Assembly (NCBI RefSeq): GCF_037975245.1
Contig: NC_092569.1
Span: 15,980,001 to 16,044,000 of the forward strand
Reading direction: 5' to 3'
DNA length: 64,000 bases
DNA from: Apostichopus japonicus
Taxonomy: Eukaryota; Echinodermata; Holothuroidea; Aspidochirotida; Stichopodidae
The position numbers and the translations under genes were made by a program. Below the pieces are notes generated by a model that made no database searches, was not told the DNA's origin, and saw nothing but the letters and a program-made list of their open reading frames with translations. Positions 47,701 to 57,512 of this stretch are shown one piece after another. Within the stretch, counting starts at the first letter, position 1; the number at the start of each line of letters is the position of its first letter.

Positions 47701-50700
47701 GGTCAGAAGCAAAGTGGAGAGGGGACCATTGTCCCCCAGCCCCACCCCCCCTACATGGGAATCCCATCAACATCTCATTTGTTAAACATTTGATACACTA
47801 ACAGCCTGACCATCAAAGTTCTTGTTCCTGACAAAATCAGTCAGGGAAAATCTGGAATTTTGCTCCCTCCCCCACCCCCACCCCCCTCCACCTTTGAAAT
47901 ACATGTGCACTTCTAGTGTCATTTTGTACCACTAAAAAGTGATGAAGGTGAGATCAGGTTGCTTATGTATGTCAGGTACAGTAAAAAGGTCTGAAGATCA
48001 TAGCCATTCTAGAAAAACCTAAACGAAGTAATCTTCTCAAGTCATTGAAAGACCTAAAAAGATAAATGAGAATCCGCTTCGTCTTTACACAAAAAAAGCA
48101 AAAAGGTTTACAAAACGCATTTGAAAAAAAGCACTTTTGAAACATTGGCACTTAATCTCGCAACAAGCGGAATTATCCAAACTGTTTCCAAAAGAACCGA
48201 TTCTAGCCTACAAAAAGGCCCAAAATCTCAAAGATTTACTTGTTAACTCAAGGTTTCGTACTAACGAAGAATCAGCTAACTCTCAAGGTTCACACGAATC
48301 TTTTTTAGATGCTCTTATAGTTGCACCATGAGTCCATAAAAACTCATGCACAGAAAATAGATGCATTTTGTGAACGAGACGCTCATGCCGAATATAAAAT
48401 ATTCAAAGGCTTACTACTGATGAAGCTCCCCCTATAAAAGTTGAGAGCAGAAACCGGTCTAGTTGGTCATAAGAACCTACGCTAGTCTTTCTTACTATTA
48501 AAAGTACACTCAATTCACCTAATAGGTGCAATTATGTTTCACCATGAGGAGCATGCTATAAGTTCATGTTCTTCGGGCCCTCCCTTAAAAATACTTCAGG
48601 TTCTTGGCTACTACGTTGCGTTAGATAGTGTAAAACCGCCTACACCCCCATTTCATATACTGTATGGAGGGAAAAACAAGCCAGAAAAAGAATCTCTTTT
48701 AAAGGGAAACATATAAAGTGACTCTCACAAGTTTTTTTTTAAATAGCAATCAAATATTACTGGCTGTGGCAGTCCAACAAGGAGATTCAGACACAAAAAT
48801 CCTGCGATCAAAATGCCACTTGACTCGCAGTTTCACACAAGAACAGACACAATGGTAGAAATTATACCATGCTTATATTTTGACACAGTTCTTCACAAGA
48901 CCTCTTTCCTGCTGGTACTGACATTCCAAATTGTTCTTTAACAATTGTGGAGAGAGAAAAGAAATATCCTCGTGATGGAATATGTTTTTTTTTTGGGGAG
49001 TAATATTGATAACCTTAGGATTTAATAACTTTAAACAGGAATCTGAAGTTTGATTTAACTTGAACAAAACAAACCATGTCTAGTTTGCTAAATTACAATT
49101 GCTGATTAATCCTGTCATGTACAGTACATTTAGACTTTCAAATCAACACAGTCACTAGAAAAAGGTTAAAAGACTACTAAAAGTTTACCCCCCCCCCCCA
49201 AAAAAAAAATAATGTGAAATCAGACCTTCTTTCTCTCTCTGTACACACAATGAACTTGGTGATGACACTTCTTACTGGGAAACAATTATTAATGTAAATT
49301 ATCACCAATTAGATGAAGTAATTAGGACAGCTATTATGCACAATTAGGACAGTGCAATGGTTATTGTAAAGACAAACAGGGAGGTACTGTGCCCCTTGGG
49401 ACTATTTAATTTATTCAAAAGAATAAAAATGTGTGACCCTTTCAAAAACTGACCTTTCTATATCTTGTTGATGCAGAGACAATTCTTCTAAGGTTGATAT
49501 TTCCAGGTTATTGTGCTCTGCCCTCTTTCTGATAAGATTCTCCGTGACTTGAAAAATTTAGAGAGAAGATGAATTAGAAAACAATCACTCTGATTAAATG
49601 GTTTAGCTTAATTACTATTAGAAGTCTGCTAAGTATAACTTTTAGTTTTTGTAAAATGACCGTTATATCAGACGGCTCATTTACCTATATGAAAGAAGCT
49701 GGATTAATAACACCGACAGCTACAGTACTTATGGTAGTCCTGCACCAAACAACACCCACAACTACAGTACTTACGATAGTCCTGCACCAAACAACACCCA
49801 CAACTACAGTATTTATGGTAGTCCTGCACCAAACAACACCCACAAGTACACTTACTGCAGTACTTATGCTTGTCCTGCACCAAAAAACACCCACAACTAC
49901 AGTATTTATGGTAGTCCTGCACCAAACAACACCCACGAGTATACTTACTACAGTACTTACGATAGTCCTGCACCAAACAACACCCACAACTACAGTACTT
50001 ATGGTAGTCCTGAACCAAACAACACCCACAAGTACACTTACTGCAGTACTTATGCTAGTCCTGCACCAAAAAACACCCACAACTACAGTACTTATGGCAG
50101 TCCTGCACCAAACAGCACCCACAAGTACACTTATTGCAGTACTTATGGTAGTCCTGCAACACACAACACCCACAACTACAGTACTTATGGTAGTCCTGCA
50201 CCAAACAACACCCACAACTACAGTACTTATGGTATTCCTGCACCAAACAACACCCACAACTACAGTACCTATGGTAGTCCTGCACCAAACAACACCCACG
50301 ATTGCACTTACTACAGTACTTATGGTAGTCCTGCACCAAACAACACCCACAACTACAGTACTTACGATAGTCCTGCACCAAACAACACACACCACTACAG
50401 TACTTATGATAGTCCTGCATCACAGAAAACCACACCTACAGTACTTATGGCAGTCCTGCACCAAACAGCCAACTACACAATTGATTTTAGCCTTAAAACT
50501 TGTGTTTATTTCAGACAAGATCTGCATATTTTAACAGACCTGTGAATTCAGTATCTTGGATACAGGAGTAGATGCATAGTCCTGCACTAAACAGCCAACC
50601 CCACAATTAATAACACCTACAACAACTGTACAGTACTTATGGCAGTCCTGCACCAAACAGCCAACTACACAATTGATGTACTCCTTAAAACTTGTGTTTA

Positions 50701-51013
50701 CTTCATACATCATCTGCCTATTTTAACAGACCTGTGAACCTCAGTATCTTGGATGCAGGAGAGTTTTATTTTTGCTCTGGAGAAGATGGTCAGGTTCATT
50801 TACTTTCCAATTCATGAACTAAACACATGAATGATTCTCATTCATCAATGATAAATGTAAATTACACAGCTTTATAGCATCTGTGTTAACTAAATATTGT
50901 ATTATTAAGATCAATCTGCAGTGCTGAATATTATAATCTGGTTAAAGGTTATAAAGCAATATTATGTTTGTCATTTTGTATTTGAAATATCAGTACTCAC
51001 TTTTCACCATCAT
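29605..51013 (-). CDS. DNAAF11: DNAAF11 / LRRC6, dynein axonemal assembly factor (15 coding exons)
   Basis: Cytoplasmic factor for preassembly of the outer and inner dynein arms of motile cilia (established for LRRC6/DNAAF11). Exons in gene order, all minus: 51001-51013, 49454-49547, 47503-47576, 45903-45980, 45317-45413, 42606-42681, 41216-41326, 39475-39563, 38797-38877, 38419-38508, 36286-36363, 35305-35440, 34400-34495, 32138-32226, 29605-29773. Each has AG/GT borders and the phases join without conflict, giving 1371 nt (456 residues; human LRRC6 is of similar length). Leucine-rich repeats cover about residues 20-145 ([32 protein letters not shown]). A charged linker follows ([21 protein letters not shown]), then a CS/p23-like domain at about 294-371 ([35 protein letters not shown]). 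The C-terminus DPDVPPLI matches the family end. Exon 1 (MMVK) is the least certain. A small exon could be missing between 41216 and 39563, where a Penelope element has inserted. Confidence 0.95.
29985..30730. repeat. VNTR, about 42-bp unit
   Basis: About 18 copies of a unit around GTGCTGTAATGTGTAACAAA followed by CACCTAACTCCTTAGTGTGT, with a shorter about 38-bp variant. Copy A has a single related unit near 11250, so the array expanded after the duplication. It lies in the last DNAAF11 intron. Confidence 0.95.
31050..31700. repeat. TGACCT-rich tandem repeat family
   Basis: Units of about 120 bp run TTGACCTC..CAATAGGCTTCTT and then a GGTACTTCTACACACC block, then TTTCTTGAGATATCGTGTTT, ending in a CTGGGCGTCACAAA plus CA-rich tail. 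A related block lies at 43570-43960. Present in copy B, absent from copy A. Confidence 0.8.
32940..33240 (-). mobile_element. LINE/SINE 3'-tail-like insert
   Basis: The reverse strand reads TGTACAGTGCTCTTGAGC...AGCACTTTAATAT, similar to the CR1/L2-type 3' tail seen elsewhere in the window, followed by A-rich sequence. Absent from copy A. Confidence 0.5.
34400..34495 (-). CDS. DNAAF11: DNAAF11 exon 13, second half of CS-like domain
   Basis: Thirty-two codons, phase 0 on both sides, from [15 protein letters not shown] to LLITMPK before a GTCAGT donor. It is highly conserved with vertebrate LRRC6 ([14 protein letters not shown]). The exon sits between two related, partly similar blocks (about 34245-34300 and 34663-34712, both with a GCAGCACCC core). 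The duplicate at 13 kb holds one such block and no exon. Confidence 0.94.
34975..35040 (+). mobile_element. L2-type 3' tail fragment
   Basis: GTAAAGCGCTCTCGAAC...GAGCGCTAGATAAAT stem-like tail, present in copy B only. Confidence 0.55.
35305..35440 (-). CDS. DNAAF11: DNAAF11 exon 12, first half of CS-like domain
   Basis: Residues about 294-339, beginning [11 protein letters not shown] and ending VVIKGK before a GTTTGT donor. This is the functional counterpart of the decayed exon at 13466-13601. The acceptor region (CTCTCCCAG) is also where the similarity between the two duplicate copies stops, so a duplication breakpoint lies at or beside this splice site. Confidence 0.93.
35494..35798 (+). 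mobile_element. tRNA-derived SINE with L2-type tail
   Basis: Box A-like TGGCCAATTGG at 35501-35511 and box B GGTTTGATTCC at 35545-35555 lie at tRNA spacing. A conserved core (GTGTCCTTGGGCAAGATGCT) and the tail TGTAAAGCGCTTTGAGAC...AAAGCGCTATATAAA follow, then an A/T-rich end. It lies in the DNAAF11 intron between exons 11 and 12. Confidence 0.88.
36746..37937. repeat. 30-bp minisatellite, about 39 units
   Basis: Unit GAGTTTGCCTGACCGGTACA + GATTTGTCCT, with a few 36-bp units that insert ACTTGT and a few 29-bp units. Because 30 is a multiple of 3 and the unit lacks stops in several frames, long open frames run through on both strands. It lies in the DNAAF11 intron between exons 10 and 11. Confidence 0.98.
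39664..40790 (+). mobile_element. Truncated Penelope-like element with inverted flanking repeats
   Basis: Flanks of about 110 bp at 39664-39774 and 40669-40782 are inverted copies of each other (about nine in ten bases match by eye). Between them lies the C-terminal coding part of a PLE: a connector ([14 protein letters not shown], stop, [10 protein letters not shown]), then a GIY-YIG endonuclease domain, then a pyrimidine-rich 3' region (40398-40680). The reverse transcriptase is missing. It sits in the DNAAF11 intron between exons 7 and 8, antisense to the gene. Confidence 0.88.
39966..40397 (+). pseudogene. PLE GIY-YIG endonuclease remnant
   Basis: A 143-codon open frame. From about residue 45 it reads [20 protein letters not shown] then [12 protein letters not shown]. 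The IYLISC..C..QYVGET..LKKRF.GH pattern is the Penelope-type GIY-YIG domain (Y, Y, R and H/E positions). The upstream connector lies in another frame and has a stop, so the element is inactive. Confidence 0.88.
41634..41714. repeat. (AT)n microsatellite
   Basis: About 80 bp of pure AT dinucleotide in a DNAAF11 intron. Confidence 0.98.
42690..42716. repeat. Poly-A tract (poly-T on gene strand) beside an acceptor
   Basis: On the DNAAF11 strand this is a run of T just upstream of the exon 6 acceptor (...TTTTGTGGAAG), so it forms that exon's polypyrimidine tract. Confidence 0.9.
42996..43423. mobile_element. hAT MITE (CAGTGGTTCTCAAAC ends)
   Basis: Inverted ends CAGTGGTTCTCAAACTT and CTTTGAGAACCACTG are classical hAT-Charlie-type termini. 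The 8-bp target duplication is degraded (gctaagag / ccctaaag). Intronic in DNAAF11. Confidence 0.9.
43570..43960. repeat. TGACCT-rich tandem repeat, second locus
   Basis: Three diverged units (TTTGACCTC..CAGAAAACAAC, then a TCTCAATAACGTGCATC-type block), related to 31050-31700. Confidence 0.75.
44237..44330. repeat. 16-bp microsatellite (TATATGCACTTGTATA)
   Basis: About five imperfect units in a DNAAF11 intron. Confidence 0.88.
44900..45135 (+). mobile_element. 3' end of a CR1/L2-type LINE
   Basis: 44950-45051 reads [20 protein letters not shown] then [13 protein letters not shown] and a stop, with no disruption. This is the standard CR1/L2 reverse transcriptase C-terminus (WNSLP..LR...SL..FK..LK..LF). 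The 3' tail CTGTAAAGCGCTTTGAGC...TGCGCTATTTAAGG and (ATT)n follow. 5' truncated, as is usual for this class. Confidence 0.88.
49718..50470. repeat. 42-bp minisatellite in DNAAF11 intron 1
   Basis: About 18 units of CACCCACAACTACAGTACTT + ATGGTAGTCCTGCACCAAACAA; some 54-bp units add a GTACACTTACTGCA-type insert. Two outlying units lie near 50580 and 50640. Open frames exist because 42 and 54 are multiples of 3. Confidence 0.97.
51001..51013 (-). CDS. DNAAF11: DNAAF11 exon 1 (start codon, MMVK)
   Basis: This 13-nt coding piece reads ATGATGGTGAAAA and is followed on the minus strand by the donor GTGAGT. It ends in phase 1, exactly what exon 2 needs (A + TC gives Ile, then TENLIRK). The product MMVKITENLIRK lines up with the vertebrate N-terminus of the form MGWITEDLIRR. 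No other ATG/donor pair of the right phase stood out between 49.5 and 53.1 kb, but so short an exon could be matched by chance. Confidence 0.7.
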
Positions 51014-53040
51014 GTATTATTATTCTTTACACTAGTGCGCTGCCACACATCTCAGGGTTGACACAAATACCTAATCCTTTAGGATACCTACAGTAGTTTG
51101 AAAGAAACAGATGAGAAGTTAACAATCAATATCATTACAATCTGTGGCTTTATCCACTACACATCATGTTGAAATATACTCAAATACAGTACTCACCCTA
51201 ACTGAAATGTCTTAGATACTTACCTAAGGAAAGCAGTAATTAGTGTCTGTCTTAGAACAAGTAGGACACAACAGATGATTGACAGTATAACAGAACAGGT
51301 GAGCCAAACAAATGTATGAACATGGATTTAGGTATGTGTTTCCTCAAAATGTTACATACTGTATGGATTTAAAAATATATAGTTAAAATCACTAAGTATA
51401 GAGTAACATACATGCACTGTGCACACATAAATAATGAAATACGGAAATGGTGTTTGAGACTCTGGAACAGATTGGGACTGCTATACTATATATCCTTCAA
51501 TGGGGAAAATCTATGGCCAAAATGCATTAACAGAAATTGCTACAAAACAAAGAAAGTCTTAAAACTTAGTCACCATTTTCAAAGGTTGCTTGTGGTCAAC
51601 CTGCTGTACAATAATGTCAGTAGCAGTCATCAAGTTGCCACCAAACAGTTCAACACATTGCATAGAATAGGCCAGGTAAACCTTAGAAACAATGTGTATG
51701 GATAGTATTTATTGCCAGCTGTAGTCATAATGTCAACATCCTTACTGAAAATGTGTGGTATGGCTAGTCAACAAATTGTACTAGATAACATGAGGATTGT
51801 TATAGCTTAGATTAGGGTATGTTAATGTAATTTGCAAGAGACAACCACATAAGTCAAAATTATAATCACTTTTTTCAATCACAGCTTAATCTACAATGCG
51901 TGGAAAAAGCACAACCAAAATTTTCATAGGGAAACACAGCATTATCACTTTTGTATTTTGAGACACCTTTGTGAATTAATCCACTAATTTAACGTTAATA
52001 TACATAAACTTCGATGAATGTGCAAAGTTAGGGAGAAGTTTTTGTTGCTTTTAACAGGCAGTTTGACTCCCAACCTTAAGAAATAGAATTCTTCCTATTT
52101 GTGGTGAAATCTGGTCAACCTATCTATTAATCATGTAGCTGAAAGATAGAACTAAAAACCTCTGCCAGATCGTCATCACAGTTATCTCTTAAAATAACGT
52201 TAATGCCCTTACTATAAGAAATTTCCCATATATCATCATGTCTGTGTGCTTAATGGTGGAACTACTGCATATATGATGTCTACACTAAAGCAATCAGGGA
52301 TTTAAATAAAATTGTCTTTCTTCGATCTCTTCCTCTATATTTAGATCATAGTCACACACGGTATATAACGGTTGTTTGATGGCAGATCTAGCAGACAAAA
52401 TATCCTGCTCTGATCTACCTGGCAAGCAACATAGCTGACGCCTAGCCTTAGAGTTCAGTTTTTGTTGTAGGCTAGGCCTATGCTGATTTAGTTTATTGTT
52501 ATGAATTATTATTAACTATTAAAACAGTATTACTATTATAGCCTACCTCTACATTGAAAAAACATGCTGTCTTTAATTACAACAAATCTGACATCAGTTA
52601 GTTCCAGCTAACAACTAGAGTTAGTCACCTATCCAAAATAAACCTTTTGTTTTAGTATGTTGGAACTTTTACAGGTTGTCAGCCACACAGGGCTAGGGCC
52701 ACATTGGACTGTATGCAGCCAGTGGCTTACCCAAGGCTGGGCCTATTGTATTTATTATACTGTACCGATACGCCGATGGCTGGGCCTAGTAACAGTAAGA
52801 GATAGTAGCTGTTCCACGAAATAAAGAAAACATTTAAAACTGTTTAAGGTGCCTAAGACAAGCCAAAATATATTAACTGATTTATTGTAACTTGATATAC
52901 CAGTGCTAATCATGTTTTCTTATATTTTGGAGTAATTATATACCTTCATTTCCGGACTAAGTATTAACTAAAACAGACTTTTCATCAACGTTTTCAGTGG
53001 TCTCCACGGAAGCGACGAAATGTACGTTACCAGTGGTCAG
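51014..53040. other. Divergent intergenic region or 5' leader of DNAAF11, no coding seen
   Basis: No recognisable exon. It could contain an untranslated first exon of DNAAF11, since promoter-like sites lie near 53.1 kb. Confidence 0.5.
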
Positions 53041-53084
53041 GTCGACTTTCAGGCTAAATTAATAGCTGACAAGAGCAGGGTAAC

Positions 53085-53098
53085 GTTACCTTGGTAAT
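53085..53098. promoter_or_regulatory. RFX X-box-like site upstream of DNAAF11
   Basis: GTTACCTTGGTAAT fits the X-box GTNRCC-N2-RGYAAC with one mismatch at the last base. A further inverted half-site pair GGTAACGTTACC overlaps at 53079-53090. RFX factors drive motile-cilium genes, so the position on the 5' side of a dynein assembly gene makes sense. It lies about 2 kb above the predicted start codon. Confidence 0.45.
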
Positions 53099-53109
53099 TG
53101 CCATCAACG

Positions 53110-56100
53110 ATCTTTCACATTACAAAGACTAATGCAATATTTTCTTGCTTTTGTCTCTCTCCTTCCCCTCTTTTTTTTTTTTTCTTTTCTTTTTTTCCTT
53201 TTAGCAAGATCAATGGCACTCTCCCGCCAGCGACGTTCCAAACCATCGAAAAAATACATACATAAATGTATGAATACGTCGGAATACGTCGATGCCCAAG
53301 AAGGGCAGAGGGCGTTGTCAAATAAGGTTTCTTTGTGTCTTCATGTTTTTTTATATGGTCTCCTATTGGATCCTTGATTGGGACTTGAGTGTCCCTCCTG
53401 ATACTTTTTTGTCTACTAAACTTAACTAAATTAAGCTCTATCTGTACACTCAATGGCGTAGAGGTGGGGAAGGTGGGCGCAAACAAGAATACTTGTGGGT
53501 TACCCTAACCCCAAGAAAGCAATCAGGGAGCCTTAGCCCCATTGTCAGATAAAACATCACAAAAGATCTAGAGCTGTCCAATACTGTAGGGTACATCACC
53601 ATTTATCATGTACATGTGTCACAAAACACATCAAATACTGGTACAAAATTGTGCATCTAAGCGCCCTTCGTTTTCTCAAAAAAAATTAAAGGGGGAGGAG
53701 CCAACTTCCCCTTAGCCCCCTCTCCTTAGACAACAGACCATCTCACCCTCTTTAGGCTTATAGAAATAAGGTGGTTGGCCCTGGGGTCGACACAGAATCA
53801 GAATCTGTAGAATGGGGACAGCAGTGTTTATTTGCCCCTCGCACCACGAAGGCTGCCTGCGCTTGCAGATCCGAATGGTAACGCGAGTTGGATCTGTTTT
53901 GTTGTAGCTTGCATATAATTTAGTTGTTGAAGAAGATATCTTTTGGAACCGTAATTGTGAAGCTTCGATCAGTCCAACTAATAATTTGTGAACACTTTAA
54001 TTGTTTTTGTCTACAGCCATTTTTTTTTCGTTCGGCCAAATTGCAAAAGTGGAACCCGCTATGACATATTCGATCACCCAAAACTCATCGTGTAGTGGAA
54101 TGGATCAAATTTTGACCATTATGGAAATGAAGGATAAAGGCAAAATGATATATTAATTATAAAAACAAATGAAACTCCTCATTTGAAAATAGTTTTCATA
54201 TATATAATTTATATTATACACGACGATATACAATAAACGTATTAATATCTGTATATCATGCAGCCTTTCATGAAATTTGTTGCATGGCATAATGCAGATG
54301 TAGGCCTCATCAGTACGGTACTGCTAGAAAGGAAAGATAATCATTCGAATGAATTACCCATGTCGTACATTTGACCGCTAATATCGGGCACATGCCTGAC
54401 AGCTTTACAAAAAGATTGACTACATAGGCTATATCCACATGGGCATTTGCACTTTGATGAACTTCCTTATACATTCAGTCGATGAAATAATCCCTGAAAA
54501 TTTTGTGTTGACAAATGTATGGATATTATGGATATTATGGGTCGACTTATCTCATGAAGAGGCCGTCCCATTTATTCACTCTGTTAGGTAATTATGAAAT
54601 GAGAATCCACAATTGTTTATGACATAATTTTTTCCAGAGCCCCTCTATGTTTTCAATGGTCCCATGCATAAGTGATCCCATGTCCGGGGTTACATCCTCT
54701 GACCCCCACCCCATCTCCTCATACAGGGAACATACCGCGGGAACAGCGAAATTGATTGGGGATCGAGATAGTAGTAGGGGTGGAGACCAATTTCGAGGAT
54801 CACTAGTGGGCCATGTAACTTTGCATGTGAGAGGATAAATCATAAAGTTACCGCATGTGTGCATTTGTACGATAGATCAATTATTTGATTTTTTTTAAAT
54901 TCTCAACAAAGCGTAAATTTTAATACATATCTCTTAATTTTGCAACAATGAATTTGATTAATGTTGTGAGAATATGGCGCATTTTTTTAACATCATAACA
55001 ACACCTTTAAGTTATATAAATGGTAATGTGTTATTTCATTACCGTATTAACAAGTCATATTTAATATGATAAAATTTACTTGTTATCAATGGGTTCTTTT
55101 TTCTTTCTTCTTTTTTACAAATTGACTGAATGCTTGTGCCCCATGTAAACCCCCTCCTCTACCTTCTTTGTTTGCAGTTTGACTTACCACCGTTTTTCTT
55201 GAAGAATACTTAAATCGTGTAAGTCTGTGTGACGGTCCTTACATCGTTTCCTCACATCTTGCAACAATTTGGGATACATGCACAACCTCATCCATATATA
55301 CACCGGGGTGATACTTCAGACACCTAACCATTTGGATATCAACTGAATTCACCATCCCCGGCCATTGTAAGCTCTGAGTAGAACATCCACATGCATCATG
55401 CCACCTCGCACTGTGGAACAACTTAGCACAGTTACCCGTGAAATTGTCATTATTTCGGTCAAACGTTGTATGTGCAGGGGGTAGGAGGCGGAGGGGGGGG
55501 GGGCACTGTCGACACGTGCCCCCCCCCCCCACTTTTTTTTCAAACTAGCAAATATGCCCTTCTGGCAATTAAATAAAATGTGCTACTTTGATGAAGCACT
55601 GTCTTGTGGATATCTTGTTAATTTTAATAATTTATTTTTATTATTCACGTGCACCATAATAGTATTAATAGCATACTAACACATCATAAATGGCCGGGGT
55701 GTATCGGTTTAGAGCATAGCGAGTGGTGGTTGTGGAATGAGAAAGTTCCCCTCTGTTGTTGCCCCTCTCCTGTAAAGCAAACAAATAAATAAGGTTTCTT
55801 AAACCAGCACGTGGAGGTCATCTGATATACCTCACTGGAGGTAGACTAATGAATGACGTATCTGGATATATGAATGAATAAAGCAGTATATACATATGCC
55901 TCGTTGAACTACCCATTTTATATAATTAACTGGCCGCTTCGCCGGTCTAAACCGAACAGCCATGGCTTCAGAGGATGAGTGGTTATTTGTGAAGTAAGTA
56001 AGTAAGCTATAGTAGTTTGTTTGTATGTTTTCATGATGCTGATCTCTCGTAAATTAATGTGAGTATCTACATGCATGTTTGCGTTTACTGATCTGTCTTG

Positions 56101-57000
56101 TATCGTAGTATAGGAAGGAAAGAAATCAACTGGAAATCAAGTAAAGCGGTCAGGTCGAAGTTCACATATGTTTTTGGTAGCCGAAGACCCCCCCCCCCAG
56201 AAAAACGGCGTAACTAAGTCAATGCCCGGGGCCCGCTGACAAGTAGCGAAAAATATAACCATGCACCGACGCCCTACCGATACCCACCAAAATGGGGAAT
56301 TCAAGGGATCTATTATCCTCAACAGAGAAAGCCAGACAGTGCCATATCCGGGCATCTAGTGGTGCCAAATATAAAAATAAATGTCCTCCAAACCAAGGAT
56401 TCGTGCGGTTATGGACTCTGTTTCGGAAGCCTCATTGAATTGCTACACGGCCTCTCCTTTCCAGACAAATTCCCCGGTACCCGGTAAATTCTTTCTGCAT
56501 GCGGACGCCCATGTTGGGAGCCTAAAATGGATCACCAACTATTAGTGGCAACTTTATATAGGGAGAGGGGGGGGGGGGGTGGAATAAAGGTCAAGTATAT
56601 TCATCAGCTTTGAACAAAAACGAAACTGAATGCTTCCTGTGTAACAGCTTGTAAATCAGAATATTATATGAACATGTTAATACATATCTTGGCGAACTGA
56701 AAAATTTGTCGAGTTGCTGCGTTACGAGTGATAACACTTCTAAAGTACAATGGGCATGTTTGTCAATGATAGACAAGTTACCGTAACTTGAACCAGTTTC
56801 AACAAGATGCATGTAACAAAGCAACTCGATCATTTGACAATTCTATCCAAACTATCATATTATTGTAAACCACACATATTGTATTTTCCACGTGTTTTCG
56901 TGTTGCACTGCATGGAACAGGAAGTTTGCGACGTTCCTTCGTTACCCCGCCTGTACCCCAGTAGCAGTATCTGTACCCCAGTAGCAAATAAATGATACTT
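53110..57000. other. Intergenic, no gene seen
   Basis: Contains T-rich and poly-C tracts (53170-53200, 55490-55540, 56180-56200, 56560-56580) of the MITE style seen elsewhere, but no domain-bearing open frame. The longest frames are under 130 codons and unrecognised. Confidence 0.55.
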
Positions 57001-57014
57001 TGTTTTCTTTTCTC

Positions 57015-57075
57015 AGCTAGCCTCTGGAAAAGATCCTAATAGAATCGAAAACGTCAGGCCTTCAAACTTTTAAAT
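57015..57075 (+). mobile_element. Isolated PLE flank remnant
   Basis: CTCTGGAAAAGATCC, TAGAATCGAAAACGTCAGGCC-type sequence matches the core of the flanking repeats of the Penelope element at 39.7 and 40.7 kb (GAAGAAGATCC..GGATCGAAACGT). It lies about 360 bp upstream of the LAPTM4-like start codon. Confidence 0.6.
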
Positions 57076-57422
57076 AAATAATCACGCTACAGACCTGTTT
57101 ACACCCTATTCGATCACGGGACGGGATCATTCAGTGGTTGACCGATGGTTCCAATGAGGGATCAGAGCTTTATAAATGGCTCTGTGAAGGATATTAAGGG
57201 AAGAGGGCGCTAGTCAATTTTATTAATCGTCGAGGAAAGAGCCTAACAGGAAATAACCTACCGACCGTACCTAACCATTCATTGTTGTCGCACCAAGAGA
57301 ACTGAATCACAAGCGAAAACAAACCCAAAATTATGCTGAGGAGTGGAGACACAACCATACATCTTCTAGTATTTTAGATTTTCTAAGACTGGTAGGAACA
57401 GATATTCAATACTTGAACGAAA

Positions 57423-57512
57423 ATGATTCCTGTACGGCGAGAAGAACTACCATCATGCTGTTTGTGTCTTGATGTTCGTACAGGTTCCGTGCTAATAGGT
57501 GTTTGGCACTTA
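57423..57512 (+). CDS. LAPTM4-like exon 1
   Basis: ATG in the context AAAATG, product MIPVRREELPSCC then the conserved Cys/VRTG/GVWHL segment, donor GTAAGT in phase 0. A short upstream reading frame (MLRSGDTTIHLLVF, about 57333-57377) precedes it if transcription starts above 57330. Confidence 0.9.

Noticed and set aside
29985-50470. Regular repeats as a CRISPR array
   Set aside because: The units are contiguous without unique spacers, and the genome is eukaryotic.
49656-50534. Open frames of 292 and 236 codons
   Set aside because: Products of the 42/54-bp minisatellite; low-complexity peptides on both strands, intronic.
53101-53115. MAITK start codon near 53.11 kb as DNAAF11 exon 1
   Set aside because: The donor after CCAAG is phase 0 and does not join exon 2, which needs phase 1; the ATG at 51013 fits.
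53115-53486. 123-codon minus frame with Lys run
   Set aside because: Reads through a T-rich low-complexity tract; no recognisable domain or splice support.
55239-55532. 97-codon Cys-containing minus frame
   Set aside because: Includes poly-G/C tract; no family recognised, and no supporting exon structure.
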